Positions 10,267 through 44,900 are shown, counted from the stretch's first letter. The stretch is 64,000 bases of DNA from Dimorphilus gyrociliatus (GCA_904063045.1 CAJFCJ010000028.1:873230-937229), one strand, 5' to 3'. A program made the numbers and translations. Notes: generated by a model from the sequence alone, not told the origin.

Positions 10267-12693
10267 AAGAATGGGAAAGAACAAAGAAAACTATTTAATA
10301 ATACCACTATACTATAGATATATACAGTTATGTATTCCATTTAAAGTATTTAATATTTAATGTATGATTATAATAACGATTTCTAATAGTAAAGATAATA
10401 TTATTGGCTGTATGAGTTATGTTAAAAACGTTCAATTTGAAATGGTATTTGAACAGAATTTTCTTTTTATATGAGGTTTTTTATTATGTAAATATTACAT
10501 GTCTCTATTTAGATACAGTTTATTAAAATCTAACAAGCTGTTATAAGTGACGTCTTGAAAAAATCATTTTTAATCATAATCTTAACAAATCATAAAAAAG
10601 CTAATTTTTTCAAATATAAAGGATTCGATTTCCTGTTATTACTCCTCTTCGAAATATTTGTCAAAAAGATCAATAACCCATTTACCTCCATATACTGTTT
10701 TTTATATATTCAGTGTTGTTGTTTATATCTTTGACTTTATTGAGAAATGTTTACATTTTTATTGGAAAACGAACAATTTATTGGTTCATTGAAATTAATA
10801 ATCAATACTTCTTTCTTTCAAAATCTCTTTCTTTTTTACGCTTTTCGAGTGTTTAGCCTGTTTGTTGGACAGAATTTTTCTATTATAAAATGATCTCGCT
10901 AAAGGGAAACCATTCGCTATTGTCTAATTAACCGCATTACAAAAATTACTCAAGATTGAATACAGTATGGCAAGAGCTAATCTTTTTAAGAGGAAAAGTA
11001 AAGATCATATATCTCCTGTAGTTGGTTCCAACCTCTCCCTTAGGGCAGGGAATTCCCCATAAATTTCTCATTTTACGGACAAATTCAGGGAAAAAATGGG
11101 TGAATTACTGTATTTTCGAAAAGGAAAACGACAAGGGCAAATATAAGAAACTAAATGAAGTCACGAACTAAAATGGGAGCTATTTTATTTACTTTATCTA
11201 CAATTCCCACTTTCATTCAAAAAAAACAAAATCAATCAACCAATTTATGTCTATGAAATATGAATATTATCCCTTAATCTCTAAGAAATCTATTTTTTAT
11301 GAATATTCATAAAGTATTCGAATTACATTATTAAACTCTTTATTCAAAATCCATTAAAGTTGCGAAGGGAGAGGGGAAACTAAATTGAAAATCTAAAAGT
11401 ATGTAAAAAAAAAGGCTGTAAGCATCCCCATCCCCATTCCCTCGCCTTCTTTTTCTCTATTTTGTTGAATTAATAGAATGTTGAATTTTTTTGGAAATAG
11501 ATTAAACGATAAAAATGTGATCGGTTATAGGCAAAATATTAATATAAAAGAATAAATAAAGTTTTCATAGCCAAATTGATTTTTTTTCTTCTTTTTCTTT
11601 TTTTCCTTTTTTTCACTTTAGCAGTTAATTGAATTGGAATCAAAAACCGCTTATTCTCAAGAGAGTCAACTCTGAGGAAAATTTGATTTTTCATTCTATA
11701 TCCTTTGGGAAGAAATACAATCGTAAGGAAACGAAGGACGTCAACTCGAAGTGGGATAAAATTAACCAACTGTATTCCCATATAGTTTCTTAATGAGAGA
11801 AAAATTCTACTCATTCTCTACATATTTGAATGCAGTTGGAATTGACAAAACTATTAGCTTCCTTGACCTAAAAGCCGAAATCAAGCCATGAAAATATTTT
11901 TCGTATATACTTTTATAGGAAAAAGAACTATAGATTAGACTTTGAAGGATAATTGCTTTTATCAAATATGTATACAGTTACAAAAATTAAAGAAAAGTAA
12001 TAAATTAACAAGACTAGTTTCTACTTTATCATATCACCTTCTGACTCTTTAGTTGATGATATTAGATTTGGTTTTCTTTTCTTTCATTTCCACCTTAATC
12101 GAGATTTAAAAGTTTTTGAAGAGAGAGATCAATAATTCATAATTCTTAGCTCTACCCTTTTCTGTTTCTCTTCTTTAAATTCTAAATTATTTTTATTAGA
12201 AATTCTTTCCTATCTTCCTCTCGCCCTTTCCCTCCTCTTTCATTAGCTAAGAGCGAGAAATGGTTCAATCGAACGGAAAACTAGACAATCTAAAAAAAGA
12301 GAGACCTTTCTTCATTTTTATTGGCGTCGAATTTACTACTTTTCGATTTATCTTCAGATTACTTCATTACCTCGAAATGTTATTAGCCGTTTTGCAGCAA
12401 GCAAATATTTTATTTCATCACATATCCAATAGATGTCCCTACAAATGCCAAGAGTTTTTTCATTATATAATAAACTTTGCAAGGCCGTCAAGATTTCAAT
12501 TTATATTCATGGGAGAAGTAACTGCATATAGATTATTAAGGAGCGAATAGAGTGAAAGAGTAAAAAAAATCAAATGAAAAAGAGGCACAAGAAAAAACCG
12601 TAGTAAAAGAAGCTTAAAGAGGAGAAAATGGAAAAAAGATGAGCGTCTAAAATTCCCTATTTCATCAGCGCCACCATTGTCCGAACGGGCGTC

Positions 12694-12709
12694 AAACGCC
12701 CGGGCGTTT
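12694..12709. promoter_or_regulatory. Perfect 16-bp CpG-rich palindrome upstream of iGluR1
   Basis: AAACGCCCGGGCGTTT is a perfect palindrome with four CpGs, in a locally GC-rich patch about 460 bp upstream of the iGluR1 start codon. GGGCGTCAAACGCCC, overlapping to the left, is a second inverted repeat. A dimer-binding or promoter-proximal element is plausible; function is inferred only from position and symmetry. Confidence 0.4.
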
Positions 12710-13059
12710 TTTCAATTAGACGGCTTGATTGACAATTTCGACGCTTTACGGCCGCTAACGTTCCTTTATCAATCCACTTATAAAGCTTTTGAACTGAAAA
12801 TAAATTCTATTATTGTGAAAGAATGAAACTTTTTAGCATGCACGGTAAACATTTGCGAGCGCTCTCTCTCAATTTCCTGTTTCTGGGTAAAATAATATTC
12901 CCTTCGTCCATCTGTTATTGCGTAAGCAAGAACGAAAGGCAAAATATACAGAAAAAGGGAAGAGATCGAAGGGCAAGAAGGGTATAGATTAAGGGGAGGA
13001 GGAGACGACTGTTGGTTTTCGTTAATTGGTAAAAGGGAAGAGTGCGGCGCTCAGTCCGG

Positions 13060-13071
13060 GCCGCCATTTTG
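13060..13071 (+). promoter_or_regulatory. YY1-like site (GCCGCCATTTTG) before iGluR1
   Basis: GCCGCCATTTTG matches the well-known YY1 binding consensus. It lies about 100 bp upstream of the iGluR1 ATG, inside a short GC-rich island (about 13040-13100). In animals YY1 sites often sit at or just downstream of transcription starts of CpG-type promoters, so this probably marks the 5' UTR or core promoter. Not tested. Confidence 0.45.
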
Positions 13072-13166
13072 TTCGCATTGGGCGCAGTGCGCGTCTAGAG
13101 AGGAAAGAGAAAGAATATTTTGTTTTTTTTGCATTAGACAATATAAAAGATAGGATACGTCCAGGA

Positions 13167-34518
<21,352 letters not shown>

Positions 34519-34775
34519 CGGTACGTGCGCGGCGTTTAGTGACGCTTCGGGACGTTTTGCGCCGCTTCCTTTTTACCAATCATTCTTTTTTTTAACAATT
34601 CATTTTTCTGGCGCTCTGGCGAGACTATCCTACCAAAATATTATTAAAAGTAATCCTATATTGAGTTTTTACCTCCTTATTTTGTATTCACTATTCCTTA
34701 TGATAAATCGAATCTTCCGTTACCAAATTCCAAAATTCCAGTTTGTTTTCTTCGTTTTAAAACCTTTATAATTAA

Positions 34776-34781
34776 AATAAA
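34776..34781 (+). terminator. Candidate poly(A) signal of iGluR1
   Basis: First AATAAA seen after the stop codon, about 260 nt downstream. Position is reasonable; cleavage site unknown. Confidence 0.4.
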
Positions 34782-36023
34782 AGAGAAAATACCAAATTTT
34801 TATATTATATTGTTTCTGAGCCGCGCAAAACGCTATGCGAAGAAAGTAGTGCTCTTGCTATTGGTCTGGTTTCTGCATGATAATTTCTCTACAATCTTTC
34901 TGGTTTGTCATTATAGTTGTGTCTGTTGTTTCTTATCTATTTTCTTATTTCTTCTTTTTCTTTTACTGTTTCACAAAGCTTCCCTAATCAAAGACTGTCG
35001 GCTTATATAAAAACGAAATTATTCATTTATAATCTAAATCAACTAGAAAAGTCCTTGAAGATGAGTATATATTGTATATGAACCCTAATAATACTTTCTT
35101 TACATCTACTGACAAGCCAGAGGCATTTTTTGAGCATCTTATAAATTATTTGGCAAGTCTCTTAAGAAGGAGAATAAATCTAAGAATAAAAAAGAAATTT
35201 CTATAAATGTCATTTAATTCTTAAATAAAGTATAAATAATTTATGAACGTCTTATCAAAAGATAAAGGATAGAAAGAAATGAAAGCGGTAGCAATTCATA
35301 AAACACTTTATGTATAGATTTCTTATTTGTTTTTAATTGGCATTTTATTCTTTGTCATAGATTTTATTATTAATTTCAATTTTCTTTTATCTATTATCAG
35401 TCATCTGCCTTTTATTTATCTTAATTAACTACAAGTTATTATTATTTTCGACTTTTTCCCATTGTCTTCGTAAATAATCTTTTAATTAAATAATGAAAAA
35501 GTAAGACAAATCTCCCTTTATCATTTTTAAATATACAATAAATACTCGGATATAAGGCAACGTATAAATGGTAAATGATATCATTAAAAACAAAGGATAT
35601 CATTTTCTTTTTCCCATCTAAATTTCATTCATGTTTTTTATATTAAAATATTAATTAAATACTGAGAAGATAGAAGGAAAGAAATCCGAAAGTCTTTGAT
35701 GAATAATCATTTTAAAAGAAAACTGACTATCAAAATTTTTTGTAACAGTATTCCTACACACCTCCAAATCAAGTAAGCGTTGGAACGGCAAAAAGGAAAA
35801 GAAATGACTTACATACACAGGTGTAACTTTTCAAGATGTAATTTGAACTATATATTATTATTATTCACGTCCCAAGTCTTATTATACTATGCATAATATT
35901 ACAATTTTTGGTTTTTCCTCCAGGATATACTGTATATATATATACAATATATATATATGTATATATATTTCTAACTTTTCTTTACATAACATACAGTCTA
36001 CCTGTAAATACTGTATAAATATA

Positions 36024-36056
36024 CACATAAGTATATATATATTATATACTTATGTG
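36024..36056. repeat. 14-bp inverted repeat next to GT tract
   Basis: CACATAAGTATATA and its exact complement TATATACTTATGTG flank a 5-nt centre. The right arm runs straight into the GT microsatellite. Confidence 0.8.
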
Positions 36057-36094
36057 CGTGTGTGAGTGTATGTGTGTGTATGCGTGTATGTGTT

Positions 36095-36152
<58 letters not shown>

Positions 36153-36177
36153 TGTGTGTGTGTGTGAGTGTGCGTGC
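36055..36177. repeat. (GT)n microsatellite
   Basis: Long GT dinucleotide tract with interruptions (GTAT, GCGT, GTTT), pure over the central 50 or so bases. Open frames of Cys/Val are repeat artefacts. Confidence 0.95.
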
Positions 36178-36434
36178 GTTTATGTATTCTTTAACAAATT
36201 TCTACATGTATGTATGTATATGTATACACTGTAAACAATCAATTAACATTTAAAAAAATAACTAACACAAAGAAAACAAAACAAAAATACATTTAAATCT
36301 AAAATTTCTTACAAAAAATATTATTTAACAGTCTTAAATACTTTAGTTGTATGTAACATAAACACATACTCTCCATTTCTCTCAATCCCCACCTATCTTC
36401 TATCTTTACCAAATAATTTAGAAATCTTTATGTT

Positions 36435-36438
<4 letters not shown>

Positions 36439-36478
<40 letters not shown>

Positions 36479-36552
36479 CCCTCCCCCCGATCTCGTACTT
36501 TCTACCTTTCACTCATGTTCCCTCTCTCTCTCTCTCTCTCGCTCACTCTCTC
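36439..36552. repeat. (CT)n microsatellite pair
   Basis: Two CT runs (about 36439-36480 and 36520-36552) separated by pyrimidine-rich sequence. Confidence 0.9.
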
Positions 36553-37916
36553 CTTCTTCCCATTCTTGTCAATCTAGTCATCTACCAATCTATGTTTTAT
36601 ACTCTACCTATATAAATATTTTTACTGTATTGTATACTGTTTACAATATTTCATTAATATGATTTAAAAGATAAACAGTGTATTAATATACATATATATA
36701 TTTCACTTTCTTATTTTATACTCAGCATCATTGGTGCACATTTTCTTATAAGAAAACTCTATACATTATAAATATATATATATACATGTATAAATGTACG
36801 GTTAAACAATTTCTATACGTTTACTTGCTTTTATAGACCTACCGTTGTTTTTACATGTTCCTGTCTAAATTATTCAATATAAGTTAGGCTATATCATGTT
36901 TTGTTTATTCTAGTATACAAAATTTTGATAATTATTAATAAAAAATAAGAGAGAAAAACTATTAAAGTCTTTGTTTTTCTATATTCAGAATGAAGATTTT
37001 AAATATTCTGTGGGGGAAGAAGGTGAAGGGGGAGCAAGGGGGTTTATCTCGAGTAGGCCGTTTCTCTTTTTATTCAAAATAAACGTTTTTATTCCATAAC
37101 TTTCATCTCCTGGGTTGTGTAGTTTATTATTTTACACAAATTGGATTCAGATAGGCCTAATAAAGTAGTGTAATTTTTCAAATAGATTCTTCAGAATGCA
37201 ATTTAGTGAATTAATTGCATTTTGAAGTAATATGACACGATTAACGAAAACAATTACCGCAAGGGTAAGATACATATGCCCTCATTAGCTTAAGAATGTA
37301 GCTTTAAAAATCTTAAACAAAGCAAAATATACGTAAAAGTTTAAAGAAAATAAAGAGGAAATCATTTACAATCACTAGGATATAATGGGATAAAATAAAG
37401 AAGAAAAAATTGGAAAAAAGGATTTTAGTAGGAGGATTCTTGAAGGCAGTTTCCATTACTAATGCGACAAACATATGCATAGTCATACAAGGCAAACTGT
37501 CACTCGTTATGAGTTATAGATAGCCAAATTTTATATTTTACCACGAGCCAACAAGGATATTTACATAAAAAGAAGTATTTTTAATGATTTTGGACTTGTA
37601 CGTAACTTGATTTAGTTGAATTCATCAAGGAATAAGTATATAAAGATGAATATCAAATGACGAGCGAACAGTTTACATTTAAAGCTATACTTTCGTACTA
37701 TACTAATAAAGTGCCCTAGGCAGCTTCAATAAAAATATTATGCATATTTCTATATAATTTTATTTTAAACTTTACCGCAAAAAGTATATATTCTATATAG
37801 TAAACATAAAAATATATATACGATTATTACAGTACAAAGTGTAAATCATACAGAATTTTGCTCTGTAAACTTAGAATATACTAATAATATATAGTATACT
37901 GTATTTAGTATATACA

Positions 37917-37940
37917 GTATATATATATATATATATATAT
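37917..37940. repeat. (TA)n tract
   Basis: TA run immediately following the palindromic words TATACTGTATTTAG and TATACAGTATA. Confidence 0.85.
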
Positions 37941-38246
37941 GTGATAAAGCTGAAAAAATTTGCAAATTACTGCTAAAAAGAAACCTATAACTCAGCGAAA
38001 TTGCTCGAATCGACAACAACTTTAGATCGTAGTTAATGCGTCTCCTCTCCATTATTAATGTATTCCAGCTATATACAGTTTATGTTTATTATTTTAGTAA
38101 TACATTTAAATAAATAAATTTTATTCTTCATAATATTTCAAAATAAACTTAAAAAAATACAATTAAATGATGAGACTATAAAAATAATAGACGGGGAAGA
38201 TATTTTGAGAGAGTATATGTGTGTGTGTATATATGTGAGACACAGC

Positions 38247-38248
<2 letters not shown>

Positions 38249-38291
<43 letters not shown>
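38249..38291. repeat. (GA)n microsatellite
   Basis: About 21 GA units in intergenic DNA upstream of iGluR2. Confidence 0.95.
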
Positions 38292-38292
<1 letters not shown>

Positions 38293-39691
38293 AGTATGGA
38301 AATGAGAGGAAGGGAGTTGGATAGAGAGAATGAGAGGGGAAAATGATAAGAAAATGACCAATTTTTTATTGGTCTTTTACGTTTTGACTATGAGTAAATG
38401 GGGACCAATAGAATATGGAGATGTAAGAAATAAAAATTATAGAAATTTATAGAGGAAGCGGGAGAGGAGAGAGAGTAACATGGTACGAGTAGGTGGGAAA
38501 TCATAGTTGAAGGCAGGGAAACAGAGAGAGAAATACGGAAAGTAAACTAGGGATACTTGGTGATAGTAAGAACGAGGAAAAAAACATTTCTAATATAAAT
38601 ACATATATAAGCTGTATGGAAAATTCGACTGGCTTTCACGAGAGTAAAGCCTCGGCGTATAATTGAAGTGCTCTAGTTAGCCGAGTGCACTGCCAAACGG
38701 TATTTATCTCAATTTCTGAACGCTTTACTTACGGACGAATCTCGAGAGACGGCCTCGGTCGTTCGCCGAAGCTTTTATCTTATAAATATTATCTTTCCTC
38801 GCCGCACAAAATGTCAGACGCCTCTTCTCTTTAATTATTGAAGAAGCGACCGCGTTACGGACCGTCCAGTAGTCTTTTTCGGACAAAACGAATAAATAAA
38901 AAGTTTATATTTAGAAAGAAACTGTCTTTATTAAAGCTTGAAATAAATCACACTCTAACTCCCTAAAATAATCTGTAAGAAGCGAACGACTCGGACGTTC
39001 CCCTTCCAAATATCTACTTTTTTTATTGACATACAACGGCCAGAAGGCGTCCAACATCTGATATGCGACTTTATAAAGCATAATGAGTACAAAATTTGCA
39101 TTTCTCTTGTTTATCTCGCTCTCTTGTCAAAATTCATTTCTTCTCATACTCAGATTTAACGCCATCTGTAGTTTGAAGATAAACGAGTTATCGGGTCGAG
39201 GTGAAAGAAAGAATGAAAAAATTCCCTAAATGCTTAAATAATTATCTCTTGTAGTTATTTACGTAAATTCCTAGTAGGTCCGATAAAGAGAAATAAAAGC
39301 AATAAAAAGAAAAACAGGCGTTAAGAAAATATCAAGAGAGATCTTTGAAAATCTTCTTGTAAATGGAATAGAAGAAAGTAGAAAAAAAGAAGAGAAGGGG
39401 AAGAGAGTGTCTAAAAGGCGATTTCATTCTATAAATAGCAGTTATCTCAGATGTTTCTTAAATTAATGACTATTGAAAAGCTACCAGCCGTAAAATAAAG
39501 CATTTAACACTGTATCTTCTGAACGACAAACAAATTTACAAAAAAAAAAATAAAAAAAAAAACTACTGCTACGTTCTTCGAAGCGTATCACGACCCTCTT
39601 TCACTCATCGTTGCCTTATCTCAAGTCTTTTGCAGTCTTATAACAGTCGGGTCACGACCGTCGTATGTAAATTAGTCCGCAACCTGCCCGC

Positions 39692-39755
39692 GTCCCGGCC
39701 TTCGGGACCTGCAGCGCGCCAATCTTATTATGCGCCCAAACCAGGGCGCATGCGC
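39692..39755 (+). promoter_or_regulatory. GC-rich iGluR2 promoter/5' UTR with NRF1-like palindrome
   Basis: In AT-rich surroundings this patch has three symmetric elements: GTCCCG...CGGGAC (39692-39697 with 39703-39708), TGCGCCC...GGGCGCA (39731-39737 with 39744-39750), and the palindrome GCGCATGCGC (39746-39755), the core of the NRF1 consensus. An in-frame ATG lies inside the last one at 39750. I take that ATG as incidental and start the protein at 39789. Confidence 0.45.
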
Positions 39756-39788
39756 ATCTCTATCGTTTCCGTTGCTGCAGTTTTCGAT

Positions 39789-41902
39789 ATGGCTACGGCA
39801 GCGGTGACTGCAACCGGCCTTTTCCAGATTATAATATGCTTCTTTTTAATATCAAAAGCTTCAAACTATCGTTATCCTAAAAATGATGTTCAGTTAGGTA
39901 AGTAATTTTTAAAATATGTCCCAAATGTTAATGTTTTCTCAACATTTTCTTATATTTCAACAGGAGTTATTGTTGATGCTAACAAGGAATCTGCAAATAT
40001 TCTCAAAGCTATGCGTTTTGTTATGAACGCAAAAAAAGATCTGTCAATTGGTCATTCAGATATAAAATTCAATGCAAACACTCAAACCCCCATGATAAAC
40101 AACAGCTTCGATTTGATGGCCGCTAGTAAGTAGATGTTCTTACTTTTCCCTTTTTTCGAACGAAAAAATGGTTGAGTGGCACCATCTACCGTCTACTGTT
40201 TTATAGCATATCTAATTTAAGGAAACCGTAAAACTATAAAATCGTTGTCTTTTCCTCGTCCTACCTTTTATTCAATCTCCGTCCATCTCTCTTTCTTTTC
40301 CCCTTCCTTCCACTCAACTTCCTGTTTTATTTACTTTTCTTAAATTGATTATTTCTCTTAAAAAGAAACACTGAACATTAATTAAACACATATTTTATAT
40401 TTAATGTGGATATTCCTGTTTTTTATTCACAGTGTGCAAGCATATGTCTGAAAAAGTTTATACAATTTTTGGAATGAGTACACCATGTTCAATGGACACG
40501 CTACGCTCATTTTCTCGCCAATTTCAAATGCCATATGTTTCTATTGGTACTCCTTTAAAGTCAAATCATCCAAATTCAAATATGGAACCCCCTTTCGAAT
40601 TATTCATCCGACCCCGATACTCAGAAGCAATTGTTGAACTAATAAGACATTATGGTTGGAAAAACGTCTATTACATTCACGATACGAGAGTAGACGGAAT
40701 TTTGCGGGCTGAACAGTTGATTGAGAGTCTTTCCGAGGAAATGGTAACGGTTCATTTCGATATGATCTACGCTAGAGACGGAAGTGACGCTCACGATCAG
40801 ATATCGACAATAGATACAACTAAATCGGAAGACCAAAGAGTCATTATGCTTGATATGAGTAAAGATAACGCCAACGAACTATTCAATAATTTATATACAG
40901 ATGCGAAAAGATTAAAGTTTCACTTTCTAGTTGTTGAATTAGGAATAGTTGAGTTGAACTTTACGGAAAAAGCTGCTGGAGGTCTGAAAGTAACTGGTTT
41001 CCAAATGCTCGGTGCTCCATCTGTAGTTTCTCTTTACGGAGATGGAAAATTCACATCCTCTAATGATATTAATACAACAATTAACAAGTAAATATTTAAG
41101 ATTTATAAACAAACAAACAAACCAGCGGAAGAGTTTGTCACAAGTATTTTTATTTTCTTTTCAGATACCTAAGATTTATCGACGAAGAAGTTGCTGACTT
41201 TAAAAACTATCATCAGTACTTTACACACGACGTCGCTTTAACAATAGACGCCTTAATGGTAATGAAAAAAGCTTGGAAGGCTCTATTAAGTAGAAAAGCT
41301 GATATTGACGATTATAAAGATAGTCAAAATATTCAATGCGATAAGAGCAATAGAAAATGGAAAAAGGGTCCGGAAGTAATGAATGCATTAAAAAGGGTTA
41401 GAATAAAAAATGGCCTTACAGGAAATATTGCTTTTGACGACAATGGTTATAGGAAAGATTTCGTTCTTTTACTATTCGAAGTTGCCTTTAGTAAGGGCCT
41501 TACTCAATTTGGTTACTGGACACCTAAAGTAAAGACAAAAAATGGCAAGACAAGAGGTGGTTTAGGCATAAGGCAACCGGATGAAAAAGAGAGAAATTTA
41601 TATCAATCGGCAATTAAGGATACAAGAATTCGTTCAAATAAGAAGATAAGAAAAGTTACATCAATATTGGTAAGTGTTTCAATTATATTTATTCTTTGAA
41701 ATTTTTCTTATTAATTAATTAAATATAGGATTTCTAAATTATTACTTTTCTAATTATAACTATCTACACTTTATACTTTTTTCTATTTAAATACATTTTA
41801 TACGAAATTGTATCTACACAACAAAATTTCCTTTTAATAAAAAATCAGTACCAATAAACTATTAAACACAGTAAGGGCTGTATGTAATGTATATATACTG
41901 TT

Positions 41903-41939
<37 letters not shown>

Positions 41940-44900
41940 CAATGTATTATGTAGACTGTAAGATTCTTGACTATTTCAAATGAAATTTTTCAAATATTTT
42001 ATAGTCATGTAATAAACTTGGTGTTTTAATTCAAGTCTTATTCTATGAATACTATACTTTATACTGTGTTTATGGTTTATAAATATATATATACTTACAT
42101 ATATATATATATGTATATGTATTTACATATAATATTATTTTGCATCTTTTATAATACTATTCATTACTATATATTGTTTTAATTTTTTACCTTTTTTTAC
42201 TCTTTCTTTACACATTTTTTTAAAAGTAATTCTCTGTTTTCTTATACATTTGTTTAGAATTTTTTACTATCAATTTTCTATTACACAGCACTTTGCCTAT
42301 TTCATTTTACATTCATTCCATTCAAAACAAAAAATAGCTTTTTAAGTAAATTATACAATAAAAAAAATGATAATAAGATTACCAGTTTAACTCTTATCTC
42401 TCTCTCTTTTTTTGTTTATTCTATCAAGTTTACTTATTTTAGCAAATTTCTTTTTGTTTTATTTTGTTATATTTATTTGATTATCCAAAATATAATTAAA
42501 ATTTTCCTCTGTTTATTTTCTGGTTTTTTTATTTTTTTTAAAAAAACAAAAAGAAACCAAAATAAAATATTTAGGATTGAAAGAAATCAACATTTTCTTT
42601 TAGTTTATTCTTTGTTTATAATAGTTCTTTAATGATAAAAGAAAGAGAAAACAAAGATAAATATATTACATTATTTAAAAAGATATTGGTACTGATGTAT
42701 ATTGCACTCAGTTAATCTTTTAGTACTTGATGAAATATGTTTATTTTCACAAGATTAGGTAATATTTATTATTTAAATAAAATAAAAATATATACATATA
42801 TATATAGTATATATATATATATAAAGTATATACATATATATACATATATATATATATATATATTTATACAATTTATATCATACATTCTCTTCTAATCACA
42901 CTTTTTTCGCATGTTTGCGCTTTTGAGCATCTTGTGCATGTATTTCAAATTTTCTTGTACATTTATCAATTTCTCAAGAGCAACTCTTAAAAGCCTATAA
43001 ATATTTTATGAATACTTAAGCTAATAATCAAATCTTTTGCTATATAAAAAAGAAACATTTAAATAATTAAACAGAATTATCTTCTTCTTTTCTTTTCATT
43101 ATTATAAAAACTGCAAATTTTTTTTCAAATACTTCTTTTATTGAAAGTTAAAACTAAACAAGTTGCTCTAAAAAAATCCTTCTCTTCTTCTACGCACCAT
43201 CAATTTCTTCTTCGCAGTTTCTTCTTTTCTCAAACTCTCTCTCTCTCCCTCTCTCTTTGTCTTTCTCTATCACTTTTTCTCTAGCTCTCTTCTTTACATC
43301 TTTTCTCTTTTCTTTAAAAATATTTTTCTATTTAAAAATGAAATTTTAAACAGAAAAATTTTCTGTATCAAAAGCACAACTTGCGAGTGAAAGTGTGATT
43401 GGTGGCCAGAGTGCTTCAAGCCAAAAATATAAAGCAAACATCCACGCAAAATTACTATAACAAACTAAAGAAAAGTAATGTTTTTTGATTTATTCAGAAA
43501 TATTTCACTAACAGTAATAATAGTATTAAAAAAAGACATTTTATGTAACATTTTTCTATAAGATAATTAATTCAAAATTCGGTCACTTATTACTCAGACC
43601 GCTCCATACCTGATGGAAAATAAAAGTACAAACGCAACAGGAAATGATCGTTTTGAAGGTTATTGCAAAGATTTAGCAGATAAAGTGTCTGAAATTCTTA
43701 AATTTGAGTATGAAATTGTACCTGTTCCGGATGGTCAATACGGTAAACTACTAGACAATGGAACTTGGACAGGAATGATGGGGGAACTCGTTAGTAACGT
43801 ACGTAGCACATATTGTTAATTCAAAATAACCAAAAAAATAGAATATTAACAAAACTACACGATATGAAATATTTAAATAGCTTAAGTGAAATAAGAATCT
43901 AATTTTATTCTTGAATTATGTATAAATCATTAGAGATCATTCATTTCCTTCAACTTCTAGTTACTTGACCAAATTACTAACCAAATCTTCTCTTTCTAAA
44001 CATTCCATGAATTTGTTAATTTAAAGGATTTAAAACAAAAAACAAAACTATTAAAGAAACCCTTTTATAACGAGCACCATTGCCACGAATCTCTCGCTGG
44101 AAGCGCGCAAGTTGTGTTCAAGAATACAAAAAAAAAACAAAACGCTTAAACGACTAAATCCTATCATTTTATTTTCAATAAAAATAAAATGCAGACTGCT
44201 CCGTATCTTTTCCGACGAAATACTACTAGTGATGGTCAATCGTTAACGGGAAATAATATGTACGATGGATATTGCGCCGAGTTAGCAAGAATGATTGCAA
44301 ATATTGTTGGATTTGAATACGAAATTGTTCCAGTTCCAGATGGAAATTACGGTAGTCGAAACGAAGACGGTACTTGGAACGGAATGGTTGGAGAGTTAGT
44401 CAGAAATGTAGGCCTATAATTAAATAAAAGTATATTTTATGAGATAAGGAAGCAATCGACCACAAAGGAAAGAAAAAAAAATATCATTATATATAACTCA
44501 GTTTTGTATTTCTTTTTAAATCCACTAGAGAGAAAAAAAAACAGCAAATAAACAATCAAGTAAATAAGCATGCACGCAAACAAACAAACAAACAAACTAA
44601 CTAACCAACAAAAAAGACAAATAAACTCCTTAACTTATTTTCAATAACATGTTTAAACTAGGAACGAACGAGAAAGAAAGCCAACTAAAATAAGAATTTT
44701 AATACGAAAATGAATGCTCTATTAAATAAGTTGTTCATTTCTTCTTTTTTTTTTAAATTTCGTACAGAGAGCAGATTTGGCTATTGCACCTTTAACAATA
44801 ACTGCAGTTAGAGAAGAGGTCGTTGATTTTTCCAAGCCATTTCAGTCTCTTGGAATATCAATCATGATTAAGAAACCTTCAAACGAGAAACCTGGAGTGT

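Larger units (their letters stand above)
9286..13059. other. Intergenic between GPCR cluster and iGluR1
   Basis: About 3.8 kb without a supported gene. It holds GA-rich microsatellites (10154-10266), poly-pyrimidine tracts and generally AT-rich DNA. Base composition turns GC-richer after about 12,660, toward the iGluR1 5' end. One open frame near 12,260 has no recognisable domain and is treated as chance; an untranslated first exon cannot be excluded. Confidence 0.5.
34519..39691. other. Intergenic between iGluR1 and iGluR2
   Basis: About 5.2 kb including the iGluR1 3' UTR. A GC-rich stretch continues to about 34570, then AT-rich DNA with many simple repeats follows (GT, CT, GA, TA). GC-richer patches at about 38640-38770 and 38820-38880 may be iGluR2 regulatory DNA. 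Open frames inside the GT and CT repeats are artefacts. Confidence 0.55.

Noticed and set aside
12260-12550. 96-codon open frame upstream of iGluR1
   Set aside because: No domain, no paralogue, no splice context; compatible with chance in this region.
13026-13166. In-frame upstream extension of iGluR1 exon 1
   Set aside because: The 47 codons before ATG 13167 include the YY1-like site and are basic and low-complexity, while ATG 13167 begins a perfect signal peptide.
36052-36253. Cys/Val-rich open frames
   Set aside because: Generated by the GT microsatellite in two frames.
39630-39788. Upstream extension of iGluR2 exon 1 (from a TTG or from ATG 39750)
   Set aside because: TTG is not a usual start, and ATG 39750 lies inside a GC palindrome. 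Starting at 39789 gives a signal-type segment closer to the N-terminus. ATG 39750 stays possible.
42780-42870. Possible repeat array resembling CRISPR
   Set aside because: It is TA-rich simple sequence with no regular spacers, and the genome is eukaryotic.
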